Positions 23,471 through 35,799 of a stretch of 64,000 bases of DNA are shown here, piece after piece. This stretch comes from Marisa cornuarietis (taxonomy: Eukaryota > Mollusca > Gastropoda > Architaenioglossa > Ampullariidae). Positions within the stretch are counted from its first letter, which is position 1. Each line of letters opens with the position of its first letter. Under the pieces are notes generated by a model. The model was not told the origin of the DNA and did not search any database. It was given only the letters and a program-made list of their open reading frames with translations. The stretch is taken from positions 558,001-622,000 of the forward strand of contig SMMW01000048.1 in NCBI GenBank assembly GCA_004794655.1, given 5' to 3'. Made by a program: the position numbers and the translations under genes.

Positions 23471-24277
23471 GGAAACAAGTGTCTTAAATGGTTCGGTTTC
23501 AGAACCTTTCTGCTAGCTTCAGTGCAGTCCGCATAGAATTTATATTTTTCTGATGGTAAGAAATTGTCATTATACTGTCATCATCATTCTGAGAGAAAAC
23601 GATCACTTCAGCTTTGTTGCTAATTGATTATTGAACAGCATGCAACTATATTCTTATGTTACTGTTCTTACTTGTTTTCCTCCTCTTTCTCTATCTCTCT
23701 GGTGTTCTCTCTTCCCCCTTTTGCAGAGTTCTTGAGGTCGACAAGGCTAAAAGAACGAATACTTCCTTTTCTTCTTTTGCTCTCTAAAAAATTCTATGTA
23801 GCCTTTCCTGCATCAAATATTCATGATGTTTTCACGATTTCAATGGTTTTTCTACTTTCACTAAATCAACCCGGAAATCAGAAAAAGTGCCAACGATTTT
23901 CTGAGCCAGGCAATGACAGAAAACAAGGCACAGAGAAAGATGTTTTGCAGAAACAACCACGAGACAACTGTTCGTTCATTGAAATATAAGTTTTTTGCTT
24001 TACCAAAGATGTTACCGTCTGTGAATACAGACAGAATAAATACCGTCATTAGGAGTTTTGTTGTTATGCGTTATGCTGCTCTGATCATATTAAACACTAA
24101 CAGCAGTGAATAAGAATTTATAAACAACTACTAGACTGTTGTGATAGCCCATCGGGATTCCTTGCAAAAACCACAAGCATTTTCTTCAGACTAGAAATTT
24201 AATGATTTTAATGATTTCATTGTAACGGCGACTATGTAACGATGCGACTCTTTCTCTCTTCTGTGTGCGAGTGAGTG

Positions 24278-24293
24278 TATATATATATATATA

Positions 24294-24361
<68 letters not shown>
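24278..24361. repeat. (TA)n-(GT)n-(GA)30 microsatellite
   Basis: A short TA run, a brief GT run and a long pure GA run. Confidence 0.95.
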
Positions 24362-24366
<5 letters not shown>

Positions 24367-25304
24367 CTTTACTCTCATGGCCTCCATACACAGATGTTCT
24401 CCGCCTTTGTTCTTGCGCAGAAGGTGCGCCAAGTGCTGAGATGCTGACATCCCTAATGTAGCGAGAATCACAGGGTCTCTGAGCGTAGGTCTCGTTTCTC
24501 TGTCTCTTGTTCACAAGCCTGGCCCTCAAAGATTTTCCACAGGCACAGCGATTCTCTCACCCCACCTGCCACCACATTAATTTCTCCCTGCTGTGTAAAA
24601 TCGACGCTTTAACAGTTTATAATCTGAGCTGAACATTCTTGTACGAAAAATGCCACTCTTCCATTCCCGTTATTTCATCACTAGAAAGATGTCGACAAAA
24701 GCCCCTCAGTCCCTGCTCTTTTTACTTCAAATCATACGACCGGATTCCTACGCAGCAGACTTTGCCTATATGGAAACCACCACTTAACATTTCCTGCTAA
24801 TTGAGGACATCTGGGCAATACGGGGTGGGCAGCTGTCATTCGCAAGACTAGTTGTTAAAATCGTGGCTGTCTTCATGGAGCGTTTTGAAAGGGTCAGTCA
24901 AGACAATCGTCGTGGTTTGAGAAGCTGACAATAGTCAGCAAAGGGAAGACGACTGCCTCTCACTCTCCTGTCATTTCTTTCTGAAGGCCGATGGGCAGAA
25001 TATGGGTACAAAATATAGGACCGAGCCTCTTGTTCATTAGGTATAAGCCTGGATGGCGGGGGATGTCTGCAGACAAGCCTGTTGCTTGGTTCCTGTGGCG
25101 CCATCTAAGAATACAGTGGATGTCTCGCGTTTTCTCTACGCCATGTCGAGGTGCTAGAGTTTTATCACGTGCAGGCGCGAACGCTGACTCCTACCCCACA
25201 CCATCTTCCCAGCCGCGGGGAAATTGCTTACCTCCAGGGTTAGAGAGACATGGTGAAAGTTATAGTTGGTGATGTCAGTCTGCCTGTAATCACGAGTCCG
25301 ACAG

Positions 25305-25455
25305 GAGATGATGATGATGATGATTGATGATGATTGATGATTGATGATTATTGATGATGATTGGTGATTGATGATGATTGGTGATTGGTGATTGATGATG
25401 ATTGATGATTGGTGATTGATGATGATTGATGATTGGTGATTGATGATGATTGATG
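25305..25455. repeat. GATGATTG minisatellite
   Basis: About 150 bp of a mixed GATGATTGATGATTGGTGATT-type array. Higher-order units of about 20-25 bases recur four or five times. Confidence 0.85.
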
Positions 25456-26488
25456 AGAGCATGCTGGTGTGTTTGTAGAACGAAAGCCCTTAACGCAAAG
25501 GAAGCTAAAATTAGTCAGAAGTACACTAATTTCTATGGAGACCGGTTCTGTAGCCTTGTGATCAGCACGCTCGATTTCGAAGCCAATGGCGTTCATTCGA
25601 AGCTCACCGAGGTCAGAGTCTCACTGCCCACCCACCTGCGTGGGTTCCTGGACTGTCATTGAAAGCAAATGCTGTGAACGGAGAGAGGAAAAGTTTAATT
25701 AATGGGCCCACGTGCCTTTACAACATGGGATACCATTGCCCAGCTTATATACGATTATCAAGAATGGATAGATAGGTAACGATCCTAATACAAATTACAA
25801 TATATTTATACATGTGTCTTTGTATTTGGATTCAAATAGTCGCTTTTTGATGTCCTTTAGCGTCTCGAGGTACTTGCAGTCCCATTTATTTATTTATTTC
25901 AAAACAGCTTCAGCTTATAGTTGATAGAAAAACAAACACCAATTTTGTTGCGGTGTTTAGCCCTGGTGGTGGTGGTGGTGATGCACCAAGTTTACTGGAG
26001 AACGAAATAACGTTATCGGCGCATGCGTAGAGAGAAAGCCTGGGATAACTACCGCACAAGACATGCGGTGCTAAATGAATGGAAATCCTCTCGGTTCCTG
26101 GCGTCGAGCGGAGGGGCTTTAAGTTGGACGCACGTGTAACGAGATTTTTGTCGACGTCGAGTCCTTGCCACAGAAATGAAGGGCTGGGCAGTGAGTACTG
26201 CGGCACTTTTCATCTGTAGGTGTCCTGTCTTTCATCTAAATGCTAATATGCTAGTGGCGGGCACTGGCTCACCGCGGCTCCAGGCGCAGTCAGGCTGGTC
26301 GCAGAAAACGGTCGCTGGAAGTCAGGAATGCGATGGATCACCACGCTTGCGACATCTGTCTCCATGCATGATGCATCTTGAGCTAAAAGGGACGCAGTCA
26401 CAACCGTGATAGGTCTTTAACGGTCGTATTAAGTGATGCTCGAATTAGGAAAGGGCTTTCGCGATTATGAAGACGACAACTGGAGTTT

Positions 26489-26583
26489 GTGAGTGAGTGA
26501 GTGAGTGAGTGAGTGAGTGAGTGAGTGAGTGAGTGAGTGAGTGAGTGAGTGAGTGAGTGAGTGAGTGAGTGAGTGAGTGAGTG
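26489..26583. repeat. (GAGT)23 microsatellite
   Basis: A nearly perfect tetranucleotide array. Confidence 0.95.
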
Positions 26584-27910
26584 CACGGTAGGCAGACACA
26601 ACACATCTGATGTTACTTTAAAAGGTTCTAATCAATGCCTGGAGAAGAATCGAGAACCATGTGACGTGCTGCTGTATGAATGCGTTTCTTGAACACTGCT
26701 TCCTAGTATATTGTGAATTTCCCTCGCAGGATTTCAGAAATCTTTGCTTTTTGAGTAGAGGCCTAGTTGGCAAGATGTACCCGGTCAGCAAAGTCTGTAG
26801 ATGTACCCGGTCACGGACTCGTGAGGATGAGGCTACAGCTATAGTCCATCAGTGGTGACTCCCCATGATGATCAGAATAGTTGCTACCAACGGCAGGTGG
26901 CCCTCTAGGTAAGAGTAGGTGTATTTGTAGACCACAAATGTTCCTGCTAGTTGCTGTGTAGCAGATCTCCGAATTTACTGTCCTAGGAACCTTGACCCAC
27001 AAGGGGTAACCGTGCTTCGCGAACACGAACGCTGGTCAGTGAATACGGACTTCGAAGAAAATGAAGAGATGCGGACACTTAGAGAGACAACAAACATACA
27101 TTAGCGAAATTCACACTTGGCGTTTGCGTCAACACAAGGAAATTGTGGGCACGGCCTCAGACATGTCACTGCATGTGAGTGGAGGCCTTTAGCAATCACA
27201 TGAGTGCGACCCCCTCTCGTCTGCTGACCATGATGAACGGCCGACAAATGGCCGCCGCAAACACAGTTGTGCAAGAAGCAGGAAATGACTGGCGCTGCCA
27301 GAGAAGGCGAGGCTAGAAAATGAATCGGATAGCGAGAGGAGCAATTCCAACCACCTTGAGTTTGATGAAGCGTCTGATGTTCCTTTCGTTGGAATGTGTT
27401 GGTCCAACACACTAGATCCTCCCTCCACACACCTTTTAATTCTCTTCTATTCTTGTCGGCCTTGTTTGTGTTTATTAACACGAAAGATGGACAAATGATT
27501 GCAACTCTAAATTAATATATCACCGGTATGAAGGGTGTGTAAAAGTATCACAAGGTCCCGGCTTGAGTTTTTTAATAATCCTCTTTATTCGCTAACTGCT
27601 CTTTGTAAAGATTCTTAAGGAAGAGTAAATGGTTTGAGGACCCGCAGGACTTTGGACCTTTCTCACCGCACGTTGTTACTCTCCACTCATTCCTCCGTCT
27701 TTCATTTTGTGCTGCTCTCGTTGTCCTATAAGAAATGAAAGGCGTAATTTGTGGGTCTTGTGCACATTCGAAGCTTTAATTTTCGAGGATAGAAATTTAA
27801 GCTACACTTGTAAATACTTTGGAGAGATATTTCATGATATATTGCAGGAAAAATAGTTTGGGACATATCTCTAGAGTTCAAATAGTATGAGTGATATAAT
27901 CATAATAAAT

Positions 27911-27937
27911 TCATCATCATCATCATCATCATCATCA
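27911..27937. repeat. (ATC)9 microsatellite
   Basis: A short ATC trinucleotide array. Confidence 0.85.
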
Positions 27938-28129
27938 GAAAATTTACCACGATTTACAAAGACCAACTGAAACTTTAACAAAAAGAAAAACTTCCCTTGC
28001 ATCCCCAACTTTCTCTCATTCTCATTGTTGTATGCACTCAGTATGTTGTTATATAAGGTGTCATCATAGACAGTTGTACTCTACTAGACATCAACGTACT
28101 CACTGATGACGACGAACGCGAGTAGGCGT

Positions 28130-28134
28130 GCACG

Positions 28135-28181
<47 letters not shown>
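28130..28181. repeat. (CA)n microsatellite
   Basis: A CA dinucleotide tract with a GCAC start. Confidence 0.95.
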
Positions 28182-28184
<3 letters not shown>

Positions 28185-29334
28185 TTAACCTAAGCACACA
28201 CTTATCCTTCATCATCCTCAAAGTGGGGAGGGAAGAATTAAAGGTTTTTTTTTTGTTTAGCTTTTAACATGGTTATTCTCGCTCACTATACACATTCTTT
28301 CATAGTTTCCCTCAGTAGTCACTGCAGGTGTCTGTATAGAGTCTATGTCTGCCTCTCTGTATATTATGGATAAATTATGGTGTACGATATAAACCATAGT
28401 GAATTTTTATCGATATGTGCTAATATGTGTTACACAGTTACGACAACCTCTCACAAATGTTTCTTTTCTTTGCCTCTCTACCTATTTCTTCCCGAAGAAC
28501 ACGACTAAGCCTAGTACTAGAACTCTTTAGTCACGTGACCAGAAACGCTCGGTTCCCGATCCCGTCTGTTAGCTCTGATATCGTCTCCCGTTTGCACAGC
28601 TGCAAGCAACACCCACTGTTGTGTGTTGGCGTATCTGCGGGAGCCGGCTATGTAAATTTGATTTCTACGTGTGTGATCAAAGCCGGAATTGTTTCATCTC
28701 GCGGGCACCATTGCCATGCGTCCTTCTTCCTCCTGTGTGGGAGCCTTGCAGAGAGGAAAATTACTGGTCCGTGTACGTGTCTATCGTCGCCTGTTGTGAA
28801 CACCATTTCCCGCCGTTAAACACTTCTTGGCGTCTGGCAGGCCAGTCCCGGTGGCTCAACCAGCCCCGGTATTTTCTGTACCACCTTAAATAACGGGTTG
28901 GGGGGGGATTTTTATGACCGTAATATGATGTTTAATCGACAAATTAGCTTAAGGCAAAAGAGGATGGAGTTTAGAATTATGCGACAAAGACAGACCGTTT
29001 TCTGTTGAATTAAACGTGTAAATAACGACTCCTGAATGTTGGAATAAATGAGCAAAGCACTTGTGTTTCTGTGGATGAGTAATGGAGCAGAATTGATCCC
29101 GCCATCTTTGTCAGACGGCTGATCAATACTGGCAGGACTTCTATGGCAAGTGAGTGGTACATCGCTAAACGTTGAGTCAATTTATAGGAAGGAACTCAGA
29201 AATGGAAATATTTTGTAGTTTATTTCTTTAGATTGAAATAGATCAGGAACAGAGTTTACTTAAATAAGACTGGTAGTGCTGATTGGTTATTAAGAAAAGA
29301 ATGAAAAATAGTTTTTTCTTTTTAAAAGTAAGAA

Positions 29335-29560
29335 AATAAAAATAATAACAAGACATAAAAACAAAAATATATAATAATGAAATCAAAAGGAACACTATAT
29401 ATGAACAACAAGAATGAGACATAAACATCAAGAACAAGACATAAAAATACAAACAACAACAATACAACATGGCGTAAGAATAAAAACAAGAACAAGAACA
29501 CCACATACACACAAGAATACAGGATGACAACAACAAGACCAAGACAAAAGAACAACAACA
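29335..29560. repeat. A-rich minisatellite (AACAAGACATAAAAA-type)
   Basis: A degenerate array of AACAAGA and CATAAAAAC words over about 225 bp. The reverse strand gives a hydrophobic Phe/Leu/Cys-rich open frame that is an artefact of this composition. Confidence 0.6.
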
Positions 29561-30062
29561 AGAGAGTGATGGAGATGTACAAAAAAAAATAAAGAAACAA
29601 ATTCTCGTTGATCATCTACTCAATCAACCTTTATTGCCGAATCATCGTCCAAGTAAAAAGGCGGCAACGACAACAACGACAACAAAAAAGGCAGTTTGCC
29701 GGAAGCTGGATCGTCGTGTATGCATAAATGGCGATTAACACCACAGTGATGGAGATGGGTGTGCCGTAGATGGAGGTGTTGTAGCTACCGACCAACACGT
29801 GAAAGCTAATTCCTTAACTTGCCAGTCAGTACACCGCGCGCATGATGCGCCAGTGCAACCATCATTAATATACATGGAGGGAGATTTAATAGACGGAGAT
29901 CGCATGCTCCTTCACAGTCGCATATTGACGAGCCCGCAGCAATGCAAATCTGTTCCCCCTACCCCCTTTCTCTTCTACCTCTCCTCTCACCCCACTCTTC
30001 CTCCCTCCAGCCTTCTTGTATCCCTGCCTCCTCCTCTCTTTCTCACACTCGCCATCGCTGGT

Positions 30063-30265
30063 GGGATGTCCCGGTGGCGCAGTGGTGAAATGTTTTTGTG
30101 TCACTTTTTCTTTGTTAATGATATTGTCCTGGGTCGGATCGAGTCTCAGGGAATGTAGTCTGGATGTGACACTCGTTCACGGGGCTGGTCGTTATGAGTT
30201 TTCTTACGGGTACTTTAGTTTCTTATCCCGTTGTTAGTCACCTCCATCCTGTAGTGTGAAATGGA
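30063..30265 (+). mobile_element. tRNA-derived SINE
   Basis: The head contains a box A (CCCGGTGGCGCAGTGGTGAAA) and a box B (GGTCGGATCGAGTCTC). After it comes a unique body containing GGGCTGGTCGTTATGAG and a poorly defined 3' end before an ATAAATCAATTATC stretch. The head resembles the SINE at 49868-50059, but the body differs. Target duplications were not identified. Confidence 0.6.
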
Positions 30266-30429
30266 CAGTAGGCGGAAGTACTTTCCTGTCAAATAAATCA
30301 ATTATCTTGTCTCTGACCGATCATCTTTTTGCACTAACTTTATCTTTGTTTACTTCCAAGCCTTTTTGATACACACATTTATCCTCTTTATTTGTTGCTT
30401 GTCCGTTCCATCGTTTATACTTTCCTTAA

Positions 30430-30716
30430 CCAACGACTTTGTACTAAGAACGGTTGCCACACTCGTAGGACACCAGGAACCTCTACTTTCAACAGTCAAG
30501 CGATGTAAGCTGGTCTTCTTTGGTCATGTGACCCGGCACGACACCTTGTCGAAGGTACCTTGGAGGGTGGCCGACGCGGGCGACGCCGCGGCTTACGAAT
30601 GTCAAAGACTGGACTGGTCGTCCTGCTCACTGTCGCCCACAATAGGCAAGAGTGGCGGGCCCTGTCATCCATATGCTTCCGAGAACGACAGTCAAGAGAC
30701 GACTGACTGACTATTT
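30430..30716 (+). mobile_element. LINE 3' fragment (RT C-terminal region)
   Basis: An open frame reads TLVGHQEPLLSTVKRCKL, then FFGHVTRHDTLSK, and is followed by a degraded Gly/Arg-rich GRRRGRQ region and a Pro-Tyr-Ala-Ser-Glu ending. This is the C-terminal region of a non-LTR retrotransposon polyprotein widespread in mollusc, cnidarian and fish genomes. Only the last 90 or so codons survive, as expected for 5'-truncated insertion. It lies in intron 5 in the sense of the host gene. Confidence 0.75.
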
Positions 30717-31689
30717 CTCTCTCCAGTCTGTCTGTCTGTACGTCTGTCTCTCTGTCACATTTCTGCTTGTTGAAGCGCGCTTTCCTTCTTTCTCTCTTCA
30801 GTTCAGTTAATTGCTCTTGACTTCCTGTCTTGACCCACACTGCTTCTCTTCTTCTTTAGACCCACACACACGCGCGCGGGTACACACTAACAAACCTTTC
30901 CTTTGCATGAACGATTAATACTGGCATAAAACAAAACAAAACAAAACTGAAATCCAAATTTCCCTACGGATCTCACTGTTCTGGTGTTCAAAGGAAAGTT
31001 GGAAAAAAATCAATTATCGTCATAAAAAATCCTGCTGCTTGATCGGCCATCAGAGAATTAGCAGCTCCATTTCGAACAATTCTCAAGGTGAGCCTAGAAT
31101 CTGATGACAGTAACCTCAGATATCACATTAGGGTGTAAACAACTCAAATGGAAACTGATATTGTTTGCCAAATCTTTTAGAAAAAAATACTTATTTACTT
31201 TAAACGTTAACGAACTCGCAAGGCGTTCTTCCTTTGAAGCGGGTATTGTACGGGAAATGTTCGTTATTCTTCACCATGCACTAAATGTGATCAAAGCGTG
31301 ACGTCACGTTTGTATACAGATGCCCCTAATTAATATAATTATGGTCCTAGCTCGCTCATTAACTGAGGCCGTAACAACGTAAATCTAGCCGTTTGCGATC
31401 ATGACTTTCAGTGTTGTTGAATTTTTTTTCTGTGCATGGTGATGTCTGTAGGTGTGTTGAAAACCGGAAGTAGAGAGTTAATGCAAATTTGGGGAAATAG
31501 TATCTCGCGCTGAGCTTCATTCAGTCATTACAAAAAAATGCATTTTGGTTTAAAAAACTGAGACTGAAGCATCATGGGTCTTTTTAAACTTAATTCAGTA
31601 TGCACTAGACATTGTATTTAACATCGACTGTCACACTGAAGACAATATCAAGTTCTACTACTATTTTTTATTGATTTTTTAATCTTTCG

Positions 31690-31770
31690 CTGACTGACTG
31701 ACTGACTGACTGACTGACTGACTGACTGACTGACTGACTGACTGACTGACTGACTGACTGACTGACTGAC
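31690..31770. repeat. (GACT)20 microsatellite
   Basis: A pure tetranucleotide array followed by short CACT repeats. Confidence 0.95.
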
Positions 31771-32201
31771 TCGCTCTGTCACTCACTCACTCACTACTAA
31801 CCATTACTAACCGTCACCACTCACCTATTTTTTTTAAAGAATTAACAGTTACAATATGTAACACTTCTTATTATTATTACAATATACCTGTCAAATAAGA
31901 TATTAACCCCCATATTTGTTCATATAATTTTTTTGTACCTTGTCCTTCTGGTTTTATTGTAGTGCCTTTGCTTTGTACTAATGAAGTGCTTTAGGGTTTT
32001 TAAAGATGGAAGGCGAGATGGGGGAAAACACACAGCTTCAGCTTATTCTATTATAAACTTCAATAAAGATTTGTCATTTGTCACTCACTGACTCAAATGA
32101 CGAGAACTTAATGAAAAGTAAACTACAAATATAGATCGCATTTTAAAACTGTTGTAACGTTTTAAACCGTTTTAACCTTTCCTGCTTTTCGCTGTTTTCA
32201 G

Positions 32202-32387
32202 TGGATTCGTACGTGAAGGTGTGCTTAATGATCCAGAACAAGGTGGTTAAGACGAAGAAGTCGGAGGTGTCAAAGAAGACCGCCTGCCCCACCTTCAATG
32301 AGTCCTTCACCTTCAAGCTGCCCCTGGCCAGCATCGACACAGCCAGCATCAGCGTGTCCGCAATGCAGTATGTCAGCGGACACAAGG
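32202..32387 (+). CDS. SYT15 exon 6: central C2B
   Basis: Completing a Leu codon, this exon reads DSYVKVCLMIQNKVVKTKK, then SEVSKKTACPTFNESFTFKL and ASISVSAMQYVSGHKG. The polybasic strand (KTKKSEVSKK), which binds acidic lipids and SNAREs in SYT1, is kept, as is the PxFNESFxF motif. The loop-3 DxD calcium ligands are missing (SAMQYVSGHKG), so C2B should not bind calcium in the usual way. The acceptor CTGTTTTCAG ends at 32201 and the donor G|GTGGGT follows 32387. Confidence 0.95.
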
Positions 32388-32479
32388 GTGGGTAGAGCGG
32401 CAACAACCCCGCCAGTCTTCTGTGTCCTGTGTGTCCGTACGTCCGTCCACCCTTCATTTCTAATTCCCCCCCTCTCTCT

Positions 32480-32482
<3 letters not shown>

Positions 32483-32552
<70 letters not shown>
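32483..32552. repeat. (GT)35 microsatellite
   Basis: A GT tract beginning 96 bases downstream of the exon 6 donor, in intron 6. Confidence 0.95.
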
Positions 32553-32553
<1 letters not shown>

Positions 32554-33597
32554 AACCTCAATAATGGACCCTATGCAAATCTGTAAGTAACTTTTATCAG
32601 ATACCCACTCCTATTTCTTTAATCGCTACCCCTTCTTCATCTTCTCTCCGTTCCGTTCCTTTCTTTATTTATCTGCTAGTTTTCGTTCCTCTCAACTCCA
32701 TTATTTTGATCCTTTCCCGTTACTCGTGTAGTTTGACACTTGCTCGCACTGTCTGGATTGTCTACACTATCTACACAGTGGGAACTTTCTGAGATTCTCT
32801 ATCTCCAAAGTGTCCTGCTATTTTCTTGACATTTCGAGACGTGCCCTGCATCTTCCCCTGCCGCTATTTTCGTGATGGTGTTGCAGTGCTTTCATCCTGG
32901 AAAATAAACATCAGAAGAAGATATTAGACGTGTTTTCTTTCGTAATTTTTACTAAACCGCTTGATTTATATTTACAGACGGCAAGTATATTTAACCCTGA
33001 CATGATCTAGTAGACTAACAAATTATTGGATTTTTCATTTCCCCTAATCCCCGCGCACTTGTCAGCGTTTGAAGAGGCGTCCTGGGGCATCCTCGTGTCT
33101 CTCCAGCTAGTTTTGAGGAGCTTGAGATTCTCCCTCTTCACCATTTGCCATTTAATTATGATCTCTCTCTTTCTCCCTCTTTCTCGTTCTCATGTTTAAA
33201 AATATCCACCGTAATTAATGCGTCAGTATAAGTTCCTGGAACATCACTTCCCTTGCTTAACATCTTTCAAATCGACTTTTTTTCTGTGAGTTCTCTCAAG
33301 ATTCCTGCAACTTACTACAGCTACGGTGGCGGTACATTGCAAAAAGCGATGATGTGAGTTGTCTGTGTGAGCCAGAGTCCTGTAGGTTGTAGTTGTTGTA
33401 GTTGTCTCCCTAACAGATGTCTGTGGTAAGATTGTTCTGTCTTCCTTGCGCCCTCATACGAAGACAGGGACGCTACATTAAACGCGCACACAAGCAGCTG
33501 AGACCAAATATCATGGCAAGCAGCCAGTCCTGTAACACAAATATACAAACATAGATACACACACAAACACAAACAACACAAAAGGACAAACACACGT

Positions 33598-33600
<3 letters not shown>

Positions 33601-33646
<46 letters not shown>

Positions 33647-33652
33647 CACACA
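33601..33652. repeat. (CA)n microsatellite
   Basis: A CA tract in intron 6, preceded by diverged CA/AAACAC sequence from about 33540. Confidence 0.95.
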
Positions 33653-33998
33653 TGGAAAAACACACATATATGTATATATGTATTGTCAGTGCCACTATGC
33701 TTTCATTTGTTTACCAGACATGTAGGTGAGACGCGGGCTCATAACAGATCGAATATTTTAAGGTGTGGACTTCCGAAGACAAGAACTACCATCCCTTGTC
33801 ATACTCCCTGTGTAAACAGATATACGCGGCCGCGCTGTTTGTACATGCACGTGACAGAAAAGGGAGCGCATTCATTGCGCACAACTTACTATCCGATTTA
33901 GAGATGTGCAAACATTGTTGTGTTTCCACCTCTCTAAGCAGTTTATTGAGAATTATGTCGTCGGCACCCGAAGCAAACCTAATTTGTAGTCAGAAAAG

Positions 33999-33999
<1 letters not shown>

Positions 34000-34052
<53 letters not shown>
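34000..34052. repeat. (GC)n(CA)n microsatellite
   Basis: A short GC run and a CA tract in intron 6. Confidence 0.95.
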
Positions 34053-34053
<1 letters not shown>

Positions 34054-34339
34054 CCATATAGACTTATTTCAAAATAATCTGAAGCAGTAATGGTAGATGG
34101 TTATTTCTAACGATCGCGAAAGATCTGAGAAACTACTTTTACGAACCAATTCACTTGTTTTTGTGAGCTCTAGTGTTGCGAGCACTTCCTAGTGTTATGA
34201 ACATTTCCTAGTGCTATTAACATAGTTTACCTGACCGGCACTGGAGAGACAGAGCTGTGGAGAAATAACAGCAAGACTTGTCTCTTCTAACTGCCTTTCC
34301 TTAAAAAGGGTCTGTCCCAGGTATGACCCTCTGTAATAT

Positions 34340-34482
34340 ACTTCGGAAAGACAATTCACTTGGGTTTTAAGGGTCCCTCACGCTGAGATTTTCTTTAAAT
34401 GTTTTCTTACCTCGGATAGACAGTTCACTCAGCTTTTAAGAGCCCTTCACACTGTGAGCTGCGTTAAATGTTTTCTTCCTTC
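34340..34482. repeat. Tandem dimer, about 70-bp unit
   Basis: Two imperfect adjacent copies of a 70-base unit (YTCGGAWAGACARTTCACT ... TTAAATGTTTTCTT). The unit has not expanded further. Confidence 0.75.
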
Positions 34483-34965
34483 GATTTGCTCTACTTTTCT
34501 TTGAGAAAAAAGTTATCGGAATGTATCTTTTCTCCTCCGTTTACCTCCCTTGCTAGTGCGGTGGCACAAAGATTAAGTATTGATCACCAATATAACGATG
34601 ATGCCGTCCTGAGTTTTAATCTCATCATCGGTACACTGGCCCCTGTGTACAAGGAAGGGGCAGCTGCTTGTCCCTTAAATGGCTTTCCTTGTTGCCTCGA
34701 CGTAAAACCCCAGTTTCATCCCCTTTCCTTACTTTCTCATTAAAACGGGAATACCTGCAACGAAGGTAAAAGATGTAGAAAATGATGATAATGGTGAAGT
34801 TGCTCGTCAAAGTCGTTCTGTTTGTGATGGCGATAACAGGTGATCAGAAGAAAGCAAAATTTAGTAAAGCCACGAGCTAGCACAGTCTAGTTTCAATGCT
34901 AGTTTGACTGATGTAGGCGTGAGTTAATTAATTAATTAATCGTGTCATCTCTTCTCTTGCAACAG

Positions 34966-35090
34966 ACAAAGTCATCGGCAGAATCGTCGTCGGATCCTTT
35001 ATGTTCGCACGAGGCAAAGAACTGGACCACTGGAATGAGATGGTCGCCAACCAGAGGGAGCAGGTAGCCCACTGGCATGTCCTCACCTAG
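34966..35090 (+). CDS. SYT15 exon 7: end of C2B and stop
   Basis: The terminal coding exon reads DKVIGRIVVGSFMFARGKEL, then DHWNEMVANQREQVAHWHVLT and TAG at 35088-35090. It matches [22 protein letters not shown]...VKRWHAL of vertebrate SYT15. It contains the WHXL motif (WHVL), which closes synaptotagmin C2B domains. The tail after WHVL is a single Thr, shorter than in human. The acceptor TCTTGCAACAG ends at 34965. Confidence 0.95.
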
Positions 35091-35533
35091 CCACGTGACA
35101 GCAGCCGGCCTGCGGAACTGCGACTTTTACTTCGTCGCTCGAGTCAAGATGGCGTCTTCTCTGCCTTCCACAACCAACTGCCGACAACATGGCTTCGCCT
35201 GACTCTGAACAGGTGGTGGGATGTGACTGTTTCATGACAAACTGATCGACCGTACCAGCAATGGCATCAGCTCCTCCAAGCATATCTTAATACTGCCTTT
35301 TATATCGTTTTTTTTTTTGTTTGCCGGCCGACGTCCCAGTGACATTGATTGCTCTCTGCACATCACTTTGCTGTTAATTGCAAGATTCTGTCCAAGCATT
35401 TCATTGTTGTTATGAATATTTTCAAGACTGCAGTGAACTTCCGAGTTGTCTAATTTGCCAAGCGCAATGCCGCTATACATAAGTCTGTGCGCATAGGTCT
35501 ACAAGTGCATATAGTGCAGTATTATGCGGTTCC

Positions 35534-35774
35534 ATTAAAAGTATTATTCAATAGGACAAAGCGCTGAAAGGACGTGTCACAAAGTCCAATGTTAAATGAT
35601 AATATTCATAATATTGAGATAAATGCTTGAAATTCACGATTTATTTCAACATCATAATACAATTTTCTTCTCGATAATAATTTAGATGATAACAGACATT
35701 TTCCTATAATCCTACGTAGAACAGGTAATAAATGTCTGTATCAAAAGTGTCTTATTTTGCTGTTGGAAAATAAA
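35534..35774 (+). terminator. Candidate poly(A) signals of SYT15
   Basis: ATTAAA lies at 35534-35539, and AATAAA at 35727-35732 and 35769-35774. The second is followed by a T/GT-rich stretch (GTGTCTTATTTTGCTG), as expected of a cleavage region. The 3' UTR would be about 450-700 bases. Which is used cannot be told from sequence. Confidence 0.45.
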
Positions 35775-35799
35775 ATTATCTTAATATGACAGGCCATAA

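Larger units (their letters stand above)
19951..32201 (+). other. SYT15 intron 5, 12.25 kb
   Basis: This large intron splits C2B. It contains the foldback repeat, several microsatellites, an A-rich minisatellite, a SINE and a LINE tail, each listed separately. The rest (about 21.1-24.2 kb, 25.5-26.4 kb and 26.6-27.9 kb) shows no exon I can support. Open frames at 23624-23989 and 27101-27481 (minus) have no recognisable domains. Confidence 0.7.

Noticed and set aside
25305..26583. Regularly spaced repeats considered as a CRISPR-like array
   Set aside because: Contiguous simple repeats without unique spacers in animal DNA; a minisatellite and a microsatellite.
27101..27481. 126-codon minus-strand open frame
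   Set aside because: Cys/His-rich but without regular zinc-finger spacing; an overlapping frame of similar length suggests chance.
29243..29615. Hydrophobic minus-strand open frames suggesting a membrane protein
   Set aside because: They come from an A-rich minisatellite read in reverse.
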